Assembly (NCBI GenBank): GCA_963556495.2 | Contig: OY747704.1 | Coordinates: 8,177,001 to 8,241,000 of the forward strand | Reading direction: 5' to 3' | Source of the DNA: Valencia hispanica | Lineage: Eukaryota; Chordata; Actinopteri; Cyprinodontiformes; Valenciidae | Length of the DNA: 64,000 nt | In this document: piece by piece, positions 1 to 20,359 of the stretch | Numbering within the stretch: position 1 is the first letter of the stretch | How the letters are laid out: each line of letters opens with the position of its first letter | Translations under genes and position numbers: made by a program | The notes under the pieces: generated by a model | The model's database searches: none | What the model was told of the DNA's origin: nothing | Seen by the model: only the letters and a program-made list of their open reading frames with translations

Positions 1-494
1 TCTGTAATGGGATAAGAATTTCTGTATTGTCTCTGAAACAAAGGGGTTTGCATTTTCTAGAAAGAAAAACATAATCAGCATATAAACTAATCCCTTAAAT
101 GTTTCAATTCCATAAATATTTTTATTTGGCATACTGCAGCTGCAGATAGTTTCATAAACATTAGGGAATAGTGAGGGGGAGAGTGGACTACAAGTCTAAG
201 CAGACCTCCGCCCCAATGTGATCTAATTCTAGACAATAGATTCAGATATGACTTATCATGCATTCATGTCACTCATTTGACATAACATAAAGTTAACACA
301 TAATCTTCACTGGTTATAAATTTTATTTTCATTTTTTTTGCAGCCATGAAATAGTACAAAACAACTAAGCGTTTGTCATTAATTCATGCAAGAAAGGATG
401 TGTGGTTTTTTTAATAAGCCACATTATTTGTATGGAAAGAACTTAAAACTTTTTTATTCATTTATTTATTTTTGACTGGTGGTACATTGTAATC

Positions 495-531
495 ATAATA
501 TGTAATGGTCAGAAAAACCATTACATATTAT
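495..531. repeat. perfect 15-bp inverted repeat (hairpin)
   Basis: Arms ATAATATGTAATGGT (495-509) and ACCATTACATATTAT (517-531) are perfect reverse complements around a 7-nt loop. The site lies about 1.2 kb past the ankrd34b stop, so it could be in a long 3' UTR or be a MITE relic. The rest of 1-1040 is AT-rich and holds no gene I can recognise. Confidence 0.6.
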
Positions 532-1040
532 TTTTAACCACACTTACGATTGACAAAAACCCCACTGCCGTGCCCCACCTTAGTCACTAGAAACTATTGA
601 TCTACACTGCTCTCTCTATAAACAGAAAGAAACCTCAACAACAGCAATGAACAAAGCATCCAAAGACACTAAACACCCTTATCTGGTCAAGACAATGCGT
701 TACAAAAAAAAAATGTTGTGGTGGAAATTACTCTATATTCAATGTGAAACTGTATTTTGACAAAAAAGCTTACAAGATCCAGAAAAACTGACATCTTCTC
801 TGAATAATACATTTTTAAAGAATATCAAATTCAAATACACTTTTAGGTAATAATTTCAGTAAGACAATTCCATAGGACAGATGTTTAAGCAATATATCAC
901 ACTATAGTAACTGTGTTTTCTTATTAAATTTGCTAGTTAGCAGTTCACGTTGTTACCTCTGTGAAGCAGTGATTAACATGCCTCTAAAACAATACTTTTT
1001 TTGTTTTGTCTTTGTATTGTTTAAACAAGGTAAAGCTTTA

Positions 1041-1258
1041 TATGGACTGAACTTATATAGTGCTTTTCTAGACATACTGACCACTCAAAACACTTTACAC
1101 TGGAGCCACATTCACCCATTTGCACACCGATACAGAGCTTGGTAGGCAACTTGGGGTTAAGTGTCTTACCCAGGGACACATTGACATGTGACTGGAGGAC
1201 ACTGGAATTGAACATATGACACTCTGATTGCAAGACAACTACTCTACCTACTGAGCCG
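1041..1258 (-). repeat. tRNA-derived SINE
   Basis: Read on the minus strand, the element starts with a tRNA-like head: an A-box-like CGGCTCAGTAGGTAGAGTAG, then a B-box-like GTTCAATTCC. It continues into a LINE-like tail containing GCACTATATAAG. This layout is that of a fish tRNA-derived SINE and not of a working tRNA gene, since no cloverleaf can be closed. From 1259 to 1696 I see nothing but probable ankrd34b 3' UTR. Confidence 0.6.
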
Positions 1259-1696
1259 CAGTCACTCAGTTAGATGTTTGACTTTAATTGCATTTGGTTT
1301 ACTACTTTATGTTACTGAGTAACCAAGCATTTATGAACCAGGACTGTGGCACATTTAGGTACCCTATCTTTTTCACTTAAAATGTACTTGACAATCATGA
1401 ACAAATTTAAGCATCCAATGCTTGCGATGTGGGAATAAAACATAAGGACCTAAAATAATATTTCTGAAAAAAGGCTAGGAAGCAGGTCCATAATTATCTC
1501 TCCATCTTTTACAGTTTCAGGAATTGGACACTTTCTTTTTGATAGGACACTTAGCTATATGCAATGTAAAATAGCAGTGTAGGCTTCACACATAAGACAC
1601 TCTCTTTTTAAATCACTTGGACTTCTATTTATCTGGCATGGTGGAATATGCACTGCTGAAATTACATGCATTTACTCCTGACAGATACGATATTTT

Positions 1697-3492
<1,796 letters not shown>

Positions 3493-3881
3493 TTATTCTT
3501 TGGCGAAAGACGCAAACTATCCAGCATCTGCAAAATGACAAAACAAGAAACAGTCTGTTGATTGCTTTTTATGAGTTTTCATCTCACAAGTTTTAACTGT
3601 TCAGAACTGATTTATTATTTTCTGGGGTGTTCTGTGTTTCTGTTTTTGAAAGGGCTGGGTTGCAGTTTACAGTTAAAAATCACTAAAGAGTGGATGCTTC
3701 TGATCAGCAAGAATACTGTTAGCTTTTTTCTCTGTTTCTCTTTTATTAGATGTGCTCTTAATTATTCAAACTAATGTGCAGCTTACTGGCAGTAGTTACT
3801 ATATTGTTTGAACACATCTTGAATGTCTTTCTAGGCAAATTTAAGTCCTTGCTTAAAATATGCCATAATGCTGTCTTCAAC

Positions 3882-4133
3882 TGTTTTATCTGTTCACTTT
3901 GCACTGAGTGGTGTCTCCACAGCATTTCTTACCTTTTAGATCTTGGGGGAAAATAGGTACACAGGGCAGAACATACTTTGACCCTGTTAGAACACTACTC
4001 CCCCTACTGGAACTAAAGGAAAAACTAGGGCTAACGCCAATATCTGGAATAGGATATAGCATGAGGATTTACAAGCGGAAGGTACCCAGGGGGAGTGTGG
4101 GCAATATGATCCAGAAGAAGGGCCCCGGAGCCT
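3882..4133 (-). pseudogene. duplicated fragment of the ankrd34b 3' coding exon
   Basis: This stretch is more than 90% identical by eye to 1731-1979, the C-terminal coding end of ankrd34b. It sits about 0.4 kb upstream of that gene's first coding exon in the same orientation. It still encodes GSGALLLDHIAHT on the minus strand, but a 4-bp insertion relative to the parent (about 4051-4054) shifts the frame and there is no intact stop. It is a partial DNA-level duplicate, not a gene. Confidence 0.85.
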
Positions 4134-4977
4134 TTCATCCCAAATCTTAACAGTACGTGTCTGTCTTTTCTCTCTTCAAGAGTAGTACAAATATCTGGGA
4201 CGGAAATATACCACATTGTGGCCAGACTACCCCAAGGGAGGAAGGAGACACTTCCATAAGACAATCCAGTCTCTTATTTTCCTTGTATGGCATTTTACAT
4301 AATGATAGTATTACATGCACAAAGTATTCCTCAATGAACAGATGCCTTGTTTGCATTTGCTTGGGGGTGAAGGCCCACCACCAAAATAGTTTTGGAATCT
4401 CACAAGGAAGATAATAAAGATGAAAAGAAACATAGAGCAGCTTGAATTCAGGGGAACATAGGTGCTCTACCACTTATCCGGTTTGGTCAGGGCTTCTTTA
4501 CAACCTGGCAATGGATTTGCTGATGCGCTTGTACACTGAAAATTGCCTTGACTGAGCTTGCTGCAGGAGTCTTTAGTGAACCCTGTGCAACCAAGCTAAA
4601 AACAACACTGGTGGATCAGTCCTCTTTTCCTCCACAGAAAAGTACAATGGAAAACAGTTCTTACTTTTTCAAAGTAAGAAGTAAAAATGGTCTTGTTTTA
4701 TTTAGAAAATGATTTTTTTTCTAAACCTGCTGCAGTTAGATAGAGGTTGTTAAGACCTAACTATGAACAAGAAAAAAATGGCTTGCTCAAACAATTTAGC
4801 CTGACTGCGTGGCTTGAGAGCAAAGGAACTGATAATAAATCCCAGCATATCACAGTGTTCCTAGGAAGGAGGGATTCCTTTTACATTTATAGAAGCTGAA
4901 GAAGCACAGCGCAGAAACAGCCTTTTGCTTTTTGTGATGATCCCTAATTACATAAGGATTGAGGAAATTTCCTTTCC
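4134..4977. other. no recognisable gene
   Basis: AT-rich sequence with only short chance reading frames. I see no family resemblance in it. Confidence 0.4.
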
Positions 4978-5925
4978 TTAATACAGATCAGTCGTCCTGT
5001 CCCTTTTGCAGTAAAGCAGCCCCAAAGGATTATGTTTCCAACCCCATGCTTTACAGTGGGCATGGTGTTCTTGGAATGCGACTCAGCATTCTTCCATCTC
5101 TAAACACAGTAGGTGGTGTTTATACCAAAAAGTTCTATTTTGGTCTCATCTGACCAGATGACATTCTTCCAGTTTTCATTTGGATCATCCAGATGGTCTC
5201 TGGATGATCAACCTTGCAAACTTTAGATGGGCCTGGACATGTGCTGGCTTAAGCAGGGGGACTTTTCAAGCGCTGCAGGATTTTAATCCCTGATGACATA
5301 GTGGGTTACTTATAGTAATTTTTGTTACTGTGTTCCCATCTCTCTTCAGGTCGTTGACCAGTTCCTCCCCATGTTGTTCTGGGCTGTTTCCTGACCATTC
5401 TCAAGATCATGTGTACCCCATGAGTTTGAATTCTTGCATGGAGACTAAGGTCGAGGGAAATTTTCAGTAATCTTGTATTCATTTCATTTTCTAATAATTG
5501 CTCCAACAGTTGATCTCTTCTCACCAAGCTACCTATTGTAGGTTGACTCATCCCAGTCTTTTGCAGGTGTATAATCTTGTCCCTGGTGTCCTTAGACAGC
5601 TCTCTGGTCCTAGCCATAGTGGAGGTTGGAGACTGACGGTGTGGACAGGAGTTTTTACACAGATAATGAGTTCAAACAGGTTCCATTAATACAGGTAACG
5701 AGTGGAGGATAGAAGAGCTTCTTAAAGAAGAAGTAACAGGTCTTTTGAGGCCAGAATTCTTGCTTGTTTGTATGTGCTAAATACTTATTTTCTGCATCAT
5801 TATGCAAAAATTTTTTTTTAAATCTTACAATGTGGTTTCTTGGATTTTATTTTACAATATGTCTATCAGAGTTTAAGTGTACCTATGATAAAAATTACAG
5901 ACCTCTCGTGTTTTTAAGTGAGACA
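4978..5925 (-). mobile_element. Tc1-like DNA transposon remnant (N-terminal half)
   Basis: On the minus strand, 5617 downward starts MARTRELSKDTRDKIIHLQ, the typical start of fish Tc1-like transposases, with the paired helix-turn-helix region following. The frame soon drifts. The part at 4978-5300, which matches the catalytic domain region at DNA level, carries frameshifts and stops. 5690-5925 resembles the 5' terminal region of the same family. It is non-functional. Confidence 0.8.
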
Positions 5926-6754
5926 GTTGTAAGATTCTTAAGAGCTTGTGTTTGATCTGTGTAATTGCAACTGCGTGCCCTCTGTAAAGCAAACTCCAAG
6001 GCCATCACAAATGATGTCATATCTGCCAGGCTAAATGGAGATCAGTTTGTTTCATTGGTGTTTCACTGTGGAGCTGCTTGCTGGCTCTCTTCCACAAGTG
6101 CTGCTGGCAGGCAGTTACCCACATTTGCAGCTAGTTGGGCTCATCAATAGGCGGTCTTAAAATGACTTCTTATTGGACTTCTATGCAAAGCATGATTGAT
6201 TTTATAATATGGTCAGAATTGGTGCCTTATGTATTGAACACTCCAGTGAAAAATGAGGCAGAGCTGTAAACTGCTCATCACCTGCAAGCGAGTAGGATCA
6301 CACCATCCTAAAGCTGTGGCCTGAAGGTCATTAGTGCCTGTTAGAGGCGCAATCAGAGGACTGGTAACAAACTGGTGGTGCTCAAAGCCATCAAGCTGTA
6401 GAAGAAGGTGTTTGGGGCGTGGTGGTGCTTGGGGAGACCTTCCATTCCAGACACCATGTCCTTCCTGTGGTAGGCAGGACCTGAGGACTCTAGGGAAGGC
6501 ACTTACATCACATTGGCAGAGGTAACCGAGGGAGTTAGATAGTTCCCTTGGTGACAGGGTGCTGAAGTGGATAGGATTCATCCCTAGATCTTGAAGGCTT
6601 TAGTTAAAATGAGGTTATGTTTAACATCCCTCTTCATTGTCACGCTGAGGACTTAAAAAAACACCTCTCATATTGTACAGTGGTCTCAATGTTAAAACAT
6701 TTCTTACCAGAGAGTGTGTGCAACTATCAGTGGATCACAGTTATCAAACTGAGA
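5926..6754. other. no recognisable gene
   Basis: Short frames are present on both strands, including a Pro/Arg-rich one on the minus strand at 6213-6581. None resembles a known family or is framed by convincing splice sites. Confidence 0.35.
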
Positions 6755-6965
6755 GGTTACTCCATTTCTGCTCCTCAGGCCCTACTTTGCTAAATGTTTT
6801 AGATCGCTGTCTCTGCTCCAGCACAGGGGATTCAAATGATTGCATCACCTCCTGAGCATGCCTTCAATTTCTGCAGAACTCTGTTGATCATCCATTCATT
6901 TAAGCCAGGTGTGCAGCAGCAGGGAAACACCTAAAACATGCGGGGCAGTGGGCCCTGCAGGCCAT
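6755..6965. repeat. dispersed fish repeat (MITE-like)
   Basis: Contains the pattern of dispersed fish repeats with phrases such as CCATTCATTTAAGCCAGGTG and GGCAGTGGGCCCTGCAGG. A second diverged copy lies at about 10403-10560. Exact ends are not defined. Confidence 0.4.
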
Positions 6966-7009
6966 TGACTCAAAAACCTTTTGACATGCATACAAAATGC
7001 TATGTGTTG

Positions 7010-7650
7010 TGGAGAACTGATTATGTTACATCACACTGCACAAGTTCTCCCCACAGGGAAGCAGGGTGGTCGTAGCATCATGCTGTGGGGGTGTTTTTCT
7101 TCATCAGCCACTATGAAGCTGTTTAGAGTTGATTGGAAAATGAATTGGAATTAAATACAGTGAAAACCTGTTGGAGGCTTCAGAGGATTCGGGTCTCCTG
7201 GAAGGTTAAACTTCCAGCAGGACAACAACCCTAAACACAAACAGAGCTACAGTGGAATGGTTTAGATGAAAACAAACTCATCCATTTGAATGGCAAAGTC
7301 ATGGTCTAGGCTTAAACCCAACTATGAATCCATGGCAAGACTTTTCTTGTTTACAGATGCTTTTCATCAAGTCTGACTGAGGTTGAGATATTTAGTTTCA
7401 AAGAATTTCAGCTGTCAACAGAGAAAGGTACTTCAAGAGTTGAATGACAGAGACCGAACACAAATGCAAGCACACCTTTTATGATTTTTTAAACAAAATA
7501 ATTTTCTTTCCACTTCACAATTATGCACAATTGTGCTGGTCTATCTAATTCTATCACACCTTAAAATAAAATTCACCAAAGTTTGCGGTTGTGACATAAC
7601 GAAATGAGAATAACAGGTGGTATGAATATTTTTACAAGGCTCTGTATCTA
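7010..7650 (+). mobile_element. Tc1-like transposon remnant (C-terminal half)
   Basis: The plus strand keeps a Tc1-like path: a GGTCGTAGCATCATGCTGTG block, then FQQDN-like coding at about 7214 (CTTCCAGCAGGACAACAACC), then a decayed C-terminus. It ends in TTTTTACAAGGCTCTGTA, which resembles the terminal repeat of this family. Frameshifts and stops make it inactive. Confidence 0.75.
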
Positions 7651-8490
7651 TGTGGTGTTTGCTTCTTCTTTCGTGCAGTGAATGCTGGGCTAGGCTCCAG
7701 CCCACTCCTGGCCCTGAACAGGGTAAGCACATCCGATACAGTATCCATAGTAACAGCATCTGATAACCAAAGCAGATGACTGTAGCACACTAACAGCTTT
7801 GTAAATGTGCGATGAAGTTTGCAGCACATTGAAATACTGAGATGAATACAAACTGAAGGCTGTCTGAGATGGAAAAATCTTTGATAAGACAAGAAAATCT
7901 GGTGTGGTGTGAAAAGTTTTTTTTTTAAAAGATACACCAAAGTATACCTGGTAAAACACAAATGCATAAATGTTAGCAGAGCAGCAGCAGTTGAAGCAGC
8001 AGAGATCTTACTTGTGTTTACTATTTAACAAGTTGATTTAAACAGTTCCAGTGATTCTCTGACATTTATGAATGATGACAATTTCCCACATTTCTGCTTT
8101 TGTACAGAAATTCAAGGCTTTCTTGGACAGTTTTTTTACAAGAATACTATCTAAGGATAGATGGGGAGAAAGTGGCAACAATACTAAACATTATATTAGT
8201 TTATTTGTGTCCTGAAGTAGAAACATGCAGGGAGTAGGGCAGATCTAATTAACTACCTTTTTATGATTTCATAAGAGCACTGTTGCACTGCTCTGATTTC
8301 CCTCTGCTGGTTCTTTCATGTTTGCTTTATGATCTTTAGTATTTTCACACTGTGGCTTGATATAGTTGGAGTGCCATTGACATATAAACACATAGCTATG
8401 TTCCAAGAATGTTAAGAAGTTCAAAGTGATGTTTACTGTGAATACTTATTAAGCAGTTACCTATTTAATGCTGCTAAACTCCTCCAACCA
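7651..8490. other. no recognisable gene
   Basis: Short minus-strand frames only. I see no similarity to a known domain. Confidence 0.35.
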
Positions 8491-8491
8491 A

Positions 8492-8764
8492 TCAGACAGA
8501 AGTCCTCCTTCCATGTCTGCTGGGTAAATCAGAGCTGCTGTCACATCGAGACCATGTGACATTACAGTTCAACCTTAGAAGCACAGGGGTGTCTGGAAAA
8601 CAAACAATTCTGTCAGCATCAGTAACTTCACAGGTTAGACACTGAAGATTTTTGTCTGGCACCTCTCGGCAGTTGTATCCTCCTAATAAAGATATCACTG
8701 TCTCTGTAGACCAGGTTTCATTGTGTTTTTTAATCATTTTCTGTAAGTGTCCTACTGTAATCAT
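8492..8764 (-). CDS. unassigned open frame, possible single exon
   Basis: A 90-codon frame on the minus strand has a Cys-rich middle (NCREVPDKNLQCLTCEVTDA) and is preceded by an acceptor-like CACTTACAG just before KMIKKHNE. No family is recognised and no partner exon was found. It could be a relic exon, part of an unknown gene between ankrd34b and dhfr, or chance. Confidence 0.2.
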   Translation of the reverse strand: MITVGHLQKMIKKHNETWSTETVISLLGGYNCREVPDKNLQCLTCEVTDADRIVCFPDTPVLLRLNCNVTWSRCDSSSDLPSRHGRRTSV

Positions 8765-10164
8765 GAATATATTACCAAAATAATCACAACTTTTAACTTA
8801 TTTGTTCAATGTTGTAATCCCTTGTTTGGACTGACGGCATGTGTATGTGTGTGGGAGGTTTCAAACTTTGCTTGCTGCCTTTTATATAGAGCCACATCCC
8901 TGCACCTCTGAGAGCTGAGGCCTTGCCATCATCCAGCACTGATAGAATAGCCAATGATGAAAGCGACAGTTTGATGATGGCATTTTGTCAATAAAGGCTA
9001 CTGTTACTTACTCATTCCTTTGTTATGACAGAACATTTCTTATTTTAAATCTTCATACATATACAGACACATGGAACAGAGCTATGTATATATGCAGCCA
9101 AAAAGACTTTGTGCATTAACAATGACAAATCAGTAACCTTAATTCAGTAATCCCAGCAAAGCAAAGAAAATTGTTTTGAAAAAAATGTTTCAACATAATT
9201 AAGAAATTGTAAAGCTAACTTTATTTGCTAAATCTTAAATGGACGAAAAAGTCTTATAAAACATCCTGTTATCTGTATAAATTCAGAGAAAGTACATATT
9301 AACCAGCATGCAATGAGGTGCCGCTTGCCATCAAGTTTAAGTCAAAACTTCCATGAAGAAAAGTTATAAAATCCTAAACTTATTAGAGAATATGTTTAAT
9401 GGAGATAAAACTTATTACAAATTGTAAAAAGGGATTGTACAAATAAAATCCCTGCATGAACTCACCTGAATGTGTTTTATTCCTTTTAATGGAAATCCTG
9501 AAAGAGCCTAATACCTCCAATTGATAGGCCACTGACAGGATGCAGGTCAAACAGAACCAGTAGGGAGTGCAGACAGGCAGACGAGTGTCTGATGAAAAGA
9601 GGTACTGAAGGTACTGAAGCCTAATATACGTCAGATGAGAACAGAAAGGCTAGCCTATGGCATCAGAGAGGCAGGAAGTGCCCAGCCAATGACAGCACAT
9701 TCTTTTGTGAGCACCCACTATCCAGACGGTAGTGTTCAGTAAAGCACTTGCGCAGGTAAGACTAATTTCTTTTCACCTTCATGCATTCAGTCTGCTGATG
9801 TGTGGAATGACAATAGTACCGCCAACGTCAGTGGACGATTCAAGGTTGCAGGCACATTTATCTTGAAGATTGCACAACAAAAAGCTTCATTCACTACATG
9901 GGTATAACAATATTCCCAGCAGTCAGTGATGGAAAGGGAGTAAGAAAATTCATGTTCAATGCTTACTTAATGAACAGGGATGTGCTTCAGAGTTGTTAGG
10001 CGATGTGAGGATACAAAGTATATTCAGATATTTTGAAAAGTACAAATAAGCTCAGCTGTGTATTACATTCAGCAGTAACATGTAAGCATGTTTTAATGGA
10101 ACGTAAAGGCTTAATTAGCTATCTGGCATCATTAGCATCGCAAAAGGGACATAGATGGAAGTTT
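8765..10164. other. no recognisable gene
   Basis: AT-rich, non-coding by inspection. AATAAA-type motifs occur but no exon is attached to them. Confidence 0.35.
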
Positions 10165-10800
10165 ATTTTTATTTCTCCACATTTTGTCACATTCCAACCG
10201 CAAATTATGTAATTGGAATTTTTTCTGCAGTAACAGCTTCAAGACTTTGGGGTATGTCATTTTTGCAAAACAAAACAAAAACAAAGAAGTTCATTCATGT
10301 TTGAGTTTCTGTGAGGACCAATTTTCCAGCTTTGCCTCAGATTTTCAGTTGGGTTTGGGTCTGTACTTTGACTTGGCCATTCTAACATGAGTGTGGTTCT
10401 TCATCCTGGTCCTCAGGGCTCACCGTCCTTCATTATTTAGAGGTATCTTTACTCCAGCACCCAGATAACTCCTCAGCATGCCATCAAGTGCTGAAGAAAC
10501 CAGTTAATCACCCATTCATTTAAGTCAGATGTGGGGCAGGGGTAATTGTTTAAGAATCTAAACCTGCTTTAAACTTCACAACTTTCTCCTTTACCCGTCT
10601 GCTGCATTCCTTGGTTTTCATGATGAATATTGTTTACTAATCTTCTCAAACCAAAACAAATTCAAATACACAGATCAACGGGGCCCAACCTCACGCCAAT
10701 GACTGACACAATCTGCTGGGATTCCTTACATAGAAAACTTAACTGATTGGAATGTTTGTATAAATGTATTGCAATGACTTCTTGTTAAGTGCCTTATGAT
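10165..10800. repeat. Tc1-like terminal fragment and fish dispersed-repeat fragments
   Basis: 10170-10390 resembles the 5' end of the Tc1-like family (CCACATTTTGTCACATTCCAACC). 10403-10560 matches the repeat at 6755. 10685-10800 matches 41697-41815 almost base for base over about 100 bp (ACGCCAATGACTGAC, then GTTAAGTGCCTT), the 3' end of a dispersed fish element. Confidence 0.6.
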
Positions 10801-10929
10801 GACGTCTCAAAATAGAAAACCATGTATAATGTCCAACCCATTTTACAAAAATGAGCCGTTTGATTATCACATAAAATGAAACGCTGATGTTTGTGATTGT
10901 TGCAGGAGAGTTAAAGATCAAGAAATAAA

Positions 10930-12280
10930 AGTGCTTTTGCTGGGCACTGTATTATAGTGTGATAAAACATTAAGCTGAATTTTAAAACATATTAGTGCAG
11001 CAATTTCCCTCAAGAGGTTAAACCACTTATGTTTGCAACTGGTTATTCTAAACAGAGTATGAAGAGGTGATTTCATTTATTGAATTTGTCCTCAGAATTT
11101 GAACAAGCATTTGAGATCTGATTGATTTCACCAGGCCCCCACTGAACTGTTGGGAGGTTGTCACATTTAGACCTCTTCTCTATTTTCTTCATTTTAGATT
11201 CAACTCTTAGAAATCATACATCCTTGCTAAGATACTAGTGCTCCCATGGATCACAAAGACAACAGCTTCCTTTCTAAATGGACAAAATTCACCTACCATT
11301 GGCTGTGAATCCCCTGACTAACTTTTAAAGAAAACTTTTGGACTGAGCTAGAGAGAGTAGAGCATCTAGATTGCGCAAAGAGGAACGAATGAAGATTCAG
11401 CTCTTTATATGCTGCAACCAGCATGAGACAGAGTGCTGTTGTATTGGGACAGAGTCTGGTCCGTTTCCCTATATGGACTTTACCATGGGCTACTGTAGAA
11501 AATATTACATTTACACAAAATGGTCTAACTAAGGGTTCTTTGATTATTTGTGGTGGAACATACATTATAGAAACAACTGAGTTGTAAAGAACCAGAAAGC
11601 AACAAGGACTTCATTATTTTAAAGATCTGCATTTTATTTAAAATTCAACATTTCTAATGCCTAAAACTTTCATATGTTCTAGGTTTGTCCAGTTAGTTTT
11701 TCTAAGTTGCACAACTGACAGAAATGCAGATAAATCTGTAAATGAAGCTTCTGTATTAGAAAAAAAACCCATAATCAGCCATATATTTGTCATTCTGAAT
11801 GATGGAGGTAAAAGGCCAGCTTTCAGGTGGTTTGGCTAATCCATATTCAATAACAATCAGAGCAAGACAATGGGAGCTTGCCTGAGTTTTGATGAAATGC
11901 TTCCATCTTCTCCCACATTCTAAAGAGATGCTAATCAGATTGATCCTGACAGTGGAGACACTCCACTCATCTACAGTGCCTACAGGAGCTGGGACATGCT
12001 CCTTTGTTTTCCAACTTGGTCAACATTTTAGAAAGAGCTACCTTCACACACCATTTTTAAGTCATAGTAACTAAAGCATCCGTGTTTAACATTTGCTTCA
12101 AGTTGGGTGTTGTACATGCAATATTTGTACATTTTATTCATTCTTCCAGAGGCTCATCTAAATTATCCACAACTCTCTGCCATCAATTGTGCCAATACAT
12201 CATAGTGAAAGAAAAAGAGCAAAACAAAATGATGCTCCAACACTTACAGTACATCATTTCTTTCCCCAAATAAATCATTT
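10930..12280. other. dhfr 3' flank, no other gene seen
   Basis: Contains the probable dhfr 3' UTR. No second coding region is recognisable. Confidence 0.4.
12133..12138 (-). terminator. dhfr: candidate poly(A) signal of dhfr
   Basis: The minus strand reads AATAAA about 145 nt past the dhfr stop codon. It is the first canonical hexamer after the stop, so it is a reasonable but unproven cleavage signal. Another lies near 11633. Confidence 0.4.
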
Positions 12281-19063
<6,783 letters not shown>

Positions 19064-19106
19064 GGAAAAACGTAGTCTCCGTCTCTTCCCAAGACAGAAG
19101 CCAGCG

Positions 19107-19114
19107 TTTCCCGC
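19107..19114. promoter_or_regulatory. dhfr: candidate E2F site in the dhfr promoter
   Basis: TTTCCCGC fits the E2F consensus TTTSSCGC and lies 44 bp upstream of the dhfr start codon. Mammalian DHFR promoters are S-phase regulated through E2F sites near the transcription start. No TATA box is evident nearby, as expected for a housekeeping promoter. The match could be chance. Confidence 0.4.
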
Positions 19115-19408
19115 CGATACATATGTAATACAGCAGAACCGGAAATTACGATCTAGTCCTCTGGCCAAGTATTTCCGGATATTTTACTTACTGCCCCCCT
19201 CTGTACATAAGTGGTATTGACTGAAATAAAAAAGCTATACGAGTTTTTAAAATGTAACATGTATAGTTCCTTGAAAATATTAACGATACATTTGTGCTTT
19301 TTTGCTTTTTAAGTTTTCATATATGGACGCATGGTCAGGCTCCCTCCGCGTTACATAATGACGCGTGGGGTACCCCCCCCCCCTCGTCATTTTTTGACGC
19401 GCTGGGTG

Positions 19409-20359
19409 CTCCCGTTGAATGGTTTTTTTTTTTCAAATTCAGCTTTATTAACAAATTCCGGCATTACAAAATTTGAAAACAATACAAGGTTTAGTATGTT
19501 TGACCAAGCAGAATATGTAAAAACACACAAACAACAGTACAACAGCAATATAAATCAGTAAAAAAAGATTACATGGAAAATAAGAAAATTTTAAATTAAA
19601 TGTCAGAGGTTAATCGGGAATGAAAGTAACTAAACTATTATAAACACATAAGGCCTGTTTAGTTTTGATATGTTTCAACGTTTTCTTGAAATTTATCAAC
19701 TCATTCATAAAAATTAAGAACAGTGGAGTGACATTTGAAAATCTAAGCATGGTGTTTGAGAGTCTTATTCAGAAGTCCAGGTTTGAAAACATCCCCAAAA
19801 AGTACTGATACAATGACAATCAAAAAACACATGTTCAAGAGTTTCAATATCAAGGTCACATAATTTACAATTATTTCTCTTCACATTAAATCTTTGTCTG
19901 AGAAATTCCTTACAAGGGTAAATGTCATTCAAGATCTTAAAATGAGTCTCTTTAGTTTTTGGACTAAAGAGACTGGGAGAGAGAGGTATCTGGTTCTAAT
20001 CCGGATTATTATTTCATCAGGGAAATCTTTTAACAAGTATTTCCTTTTCAACGACACAGGGAAGATTACAGAGGTAAGAACATGTCTTATAATTTTATTT
20101 GTACATTTATTCTCTTTCAAATCAATGTCATCAATATAAAGAGATGGGAGCTGTGGAGCTAACACCCTACAAGGTAACATGCCTCTCACTGTATTTACCA
20201 TTATTTGCGGTATTGCTTTAATCACCACTGAGTGTTGCTTTTTAGAACAATGTAAATTAAATTTTTCCTTAAATTCGTCATAAAGGAGAAACCTGCCATC
20301 AGAATCCATCAGGTGTAATATAGACCAAATACCTTTCTCTGCCCATCTCCCGTTGAATG
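19409..20359 (-). mobile_element. L1-clade LINE 3' fragment with 13-bp target duplication
   Basis: The insert 19422-20346 is bounded by identical CTCCCGTTGAATG at 19409-19421 and 20347-20359. On the minus strand it encodes L1 ORF2 C-terminal residues (AEKGIWSILHLMDSDGRFLL, then YPCKEFLRQRF and a CKLC..HVFFDC zinc-knuckle-like motif). It ends in a run of A (T on the plus strand at 19423-19433). It is 5'-truncated, with decayed reading frames. Confidence 0.88.

Noticed and set aside
1200..1258. tRNA gene on the minus strand
   Set aside because: Only A- and B-box-like motifs are present and no cloverleaf closes; it is the head of a SINE. The same holds for 44660-44725.
8492..8764. Exon of msh3 or another known dhfr neighbour
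   Set aside because: No MutS or other family motif could be matched, so it is left unassigned.
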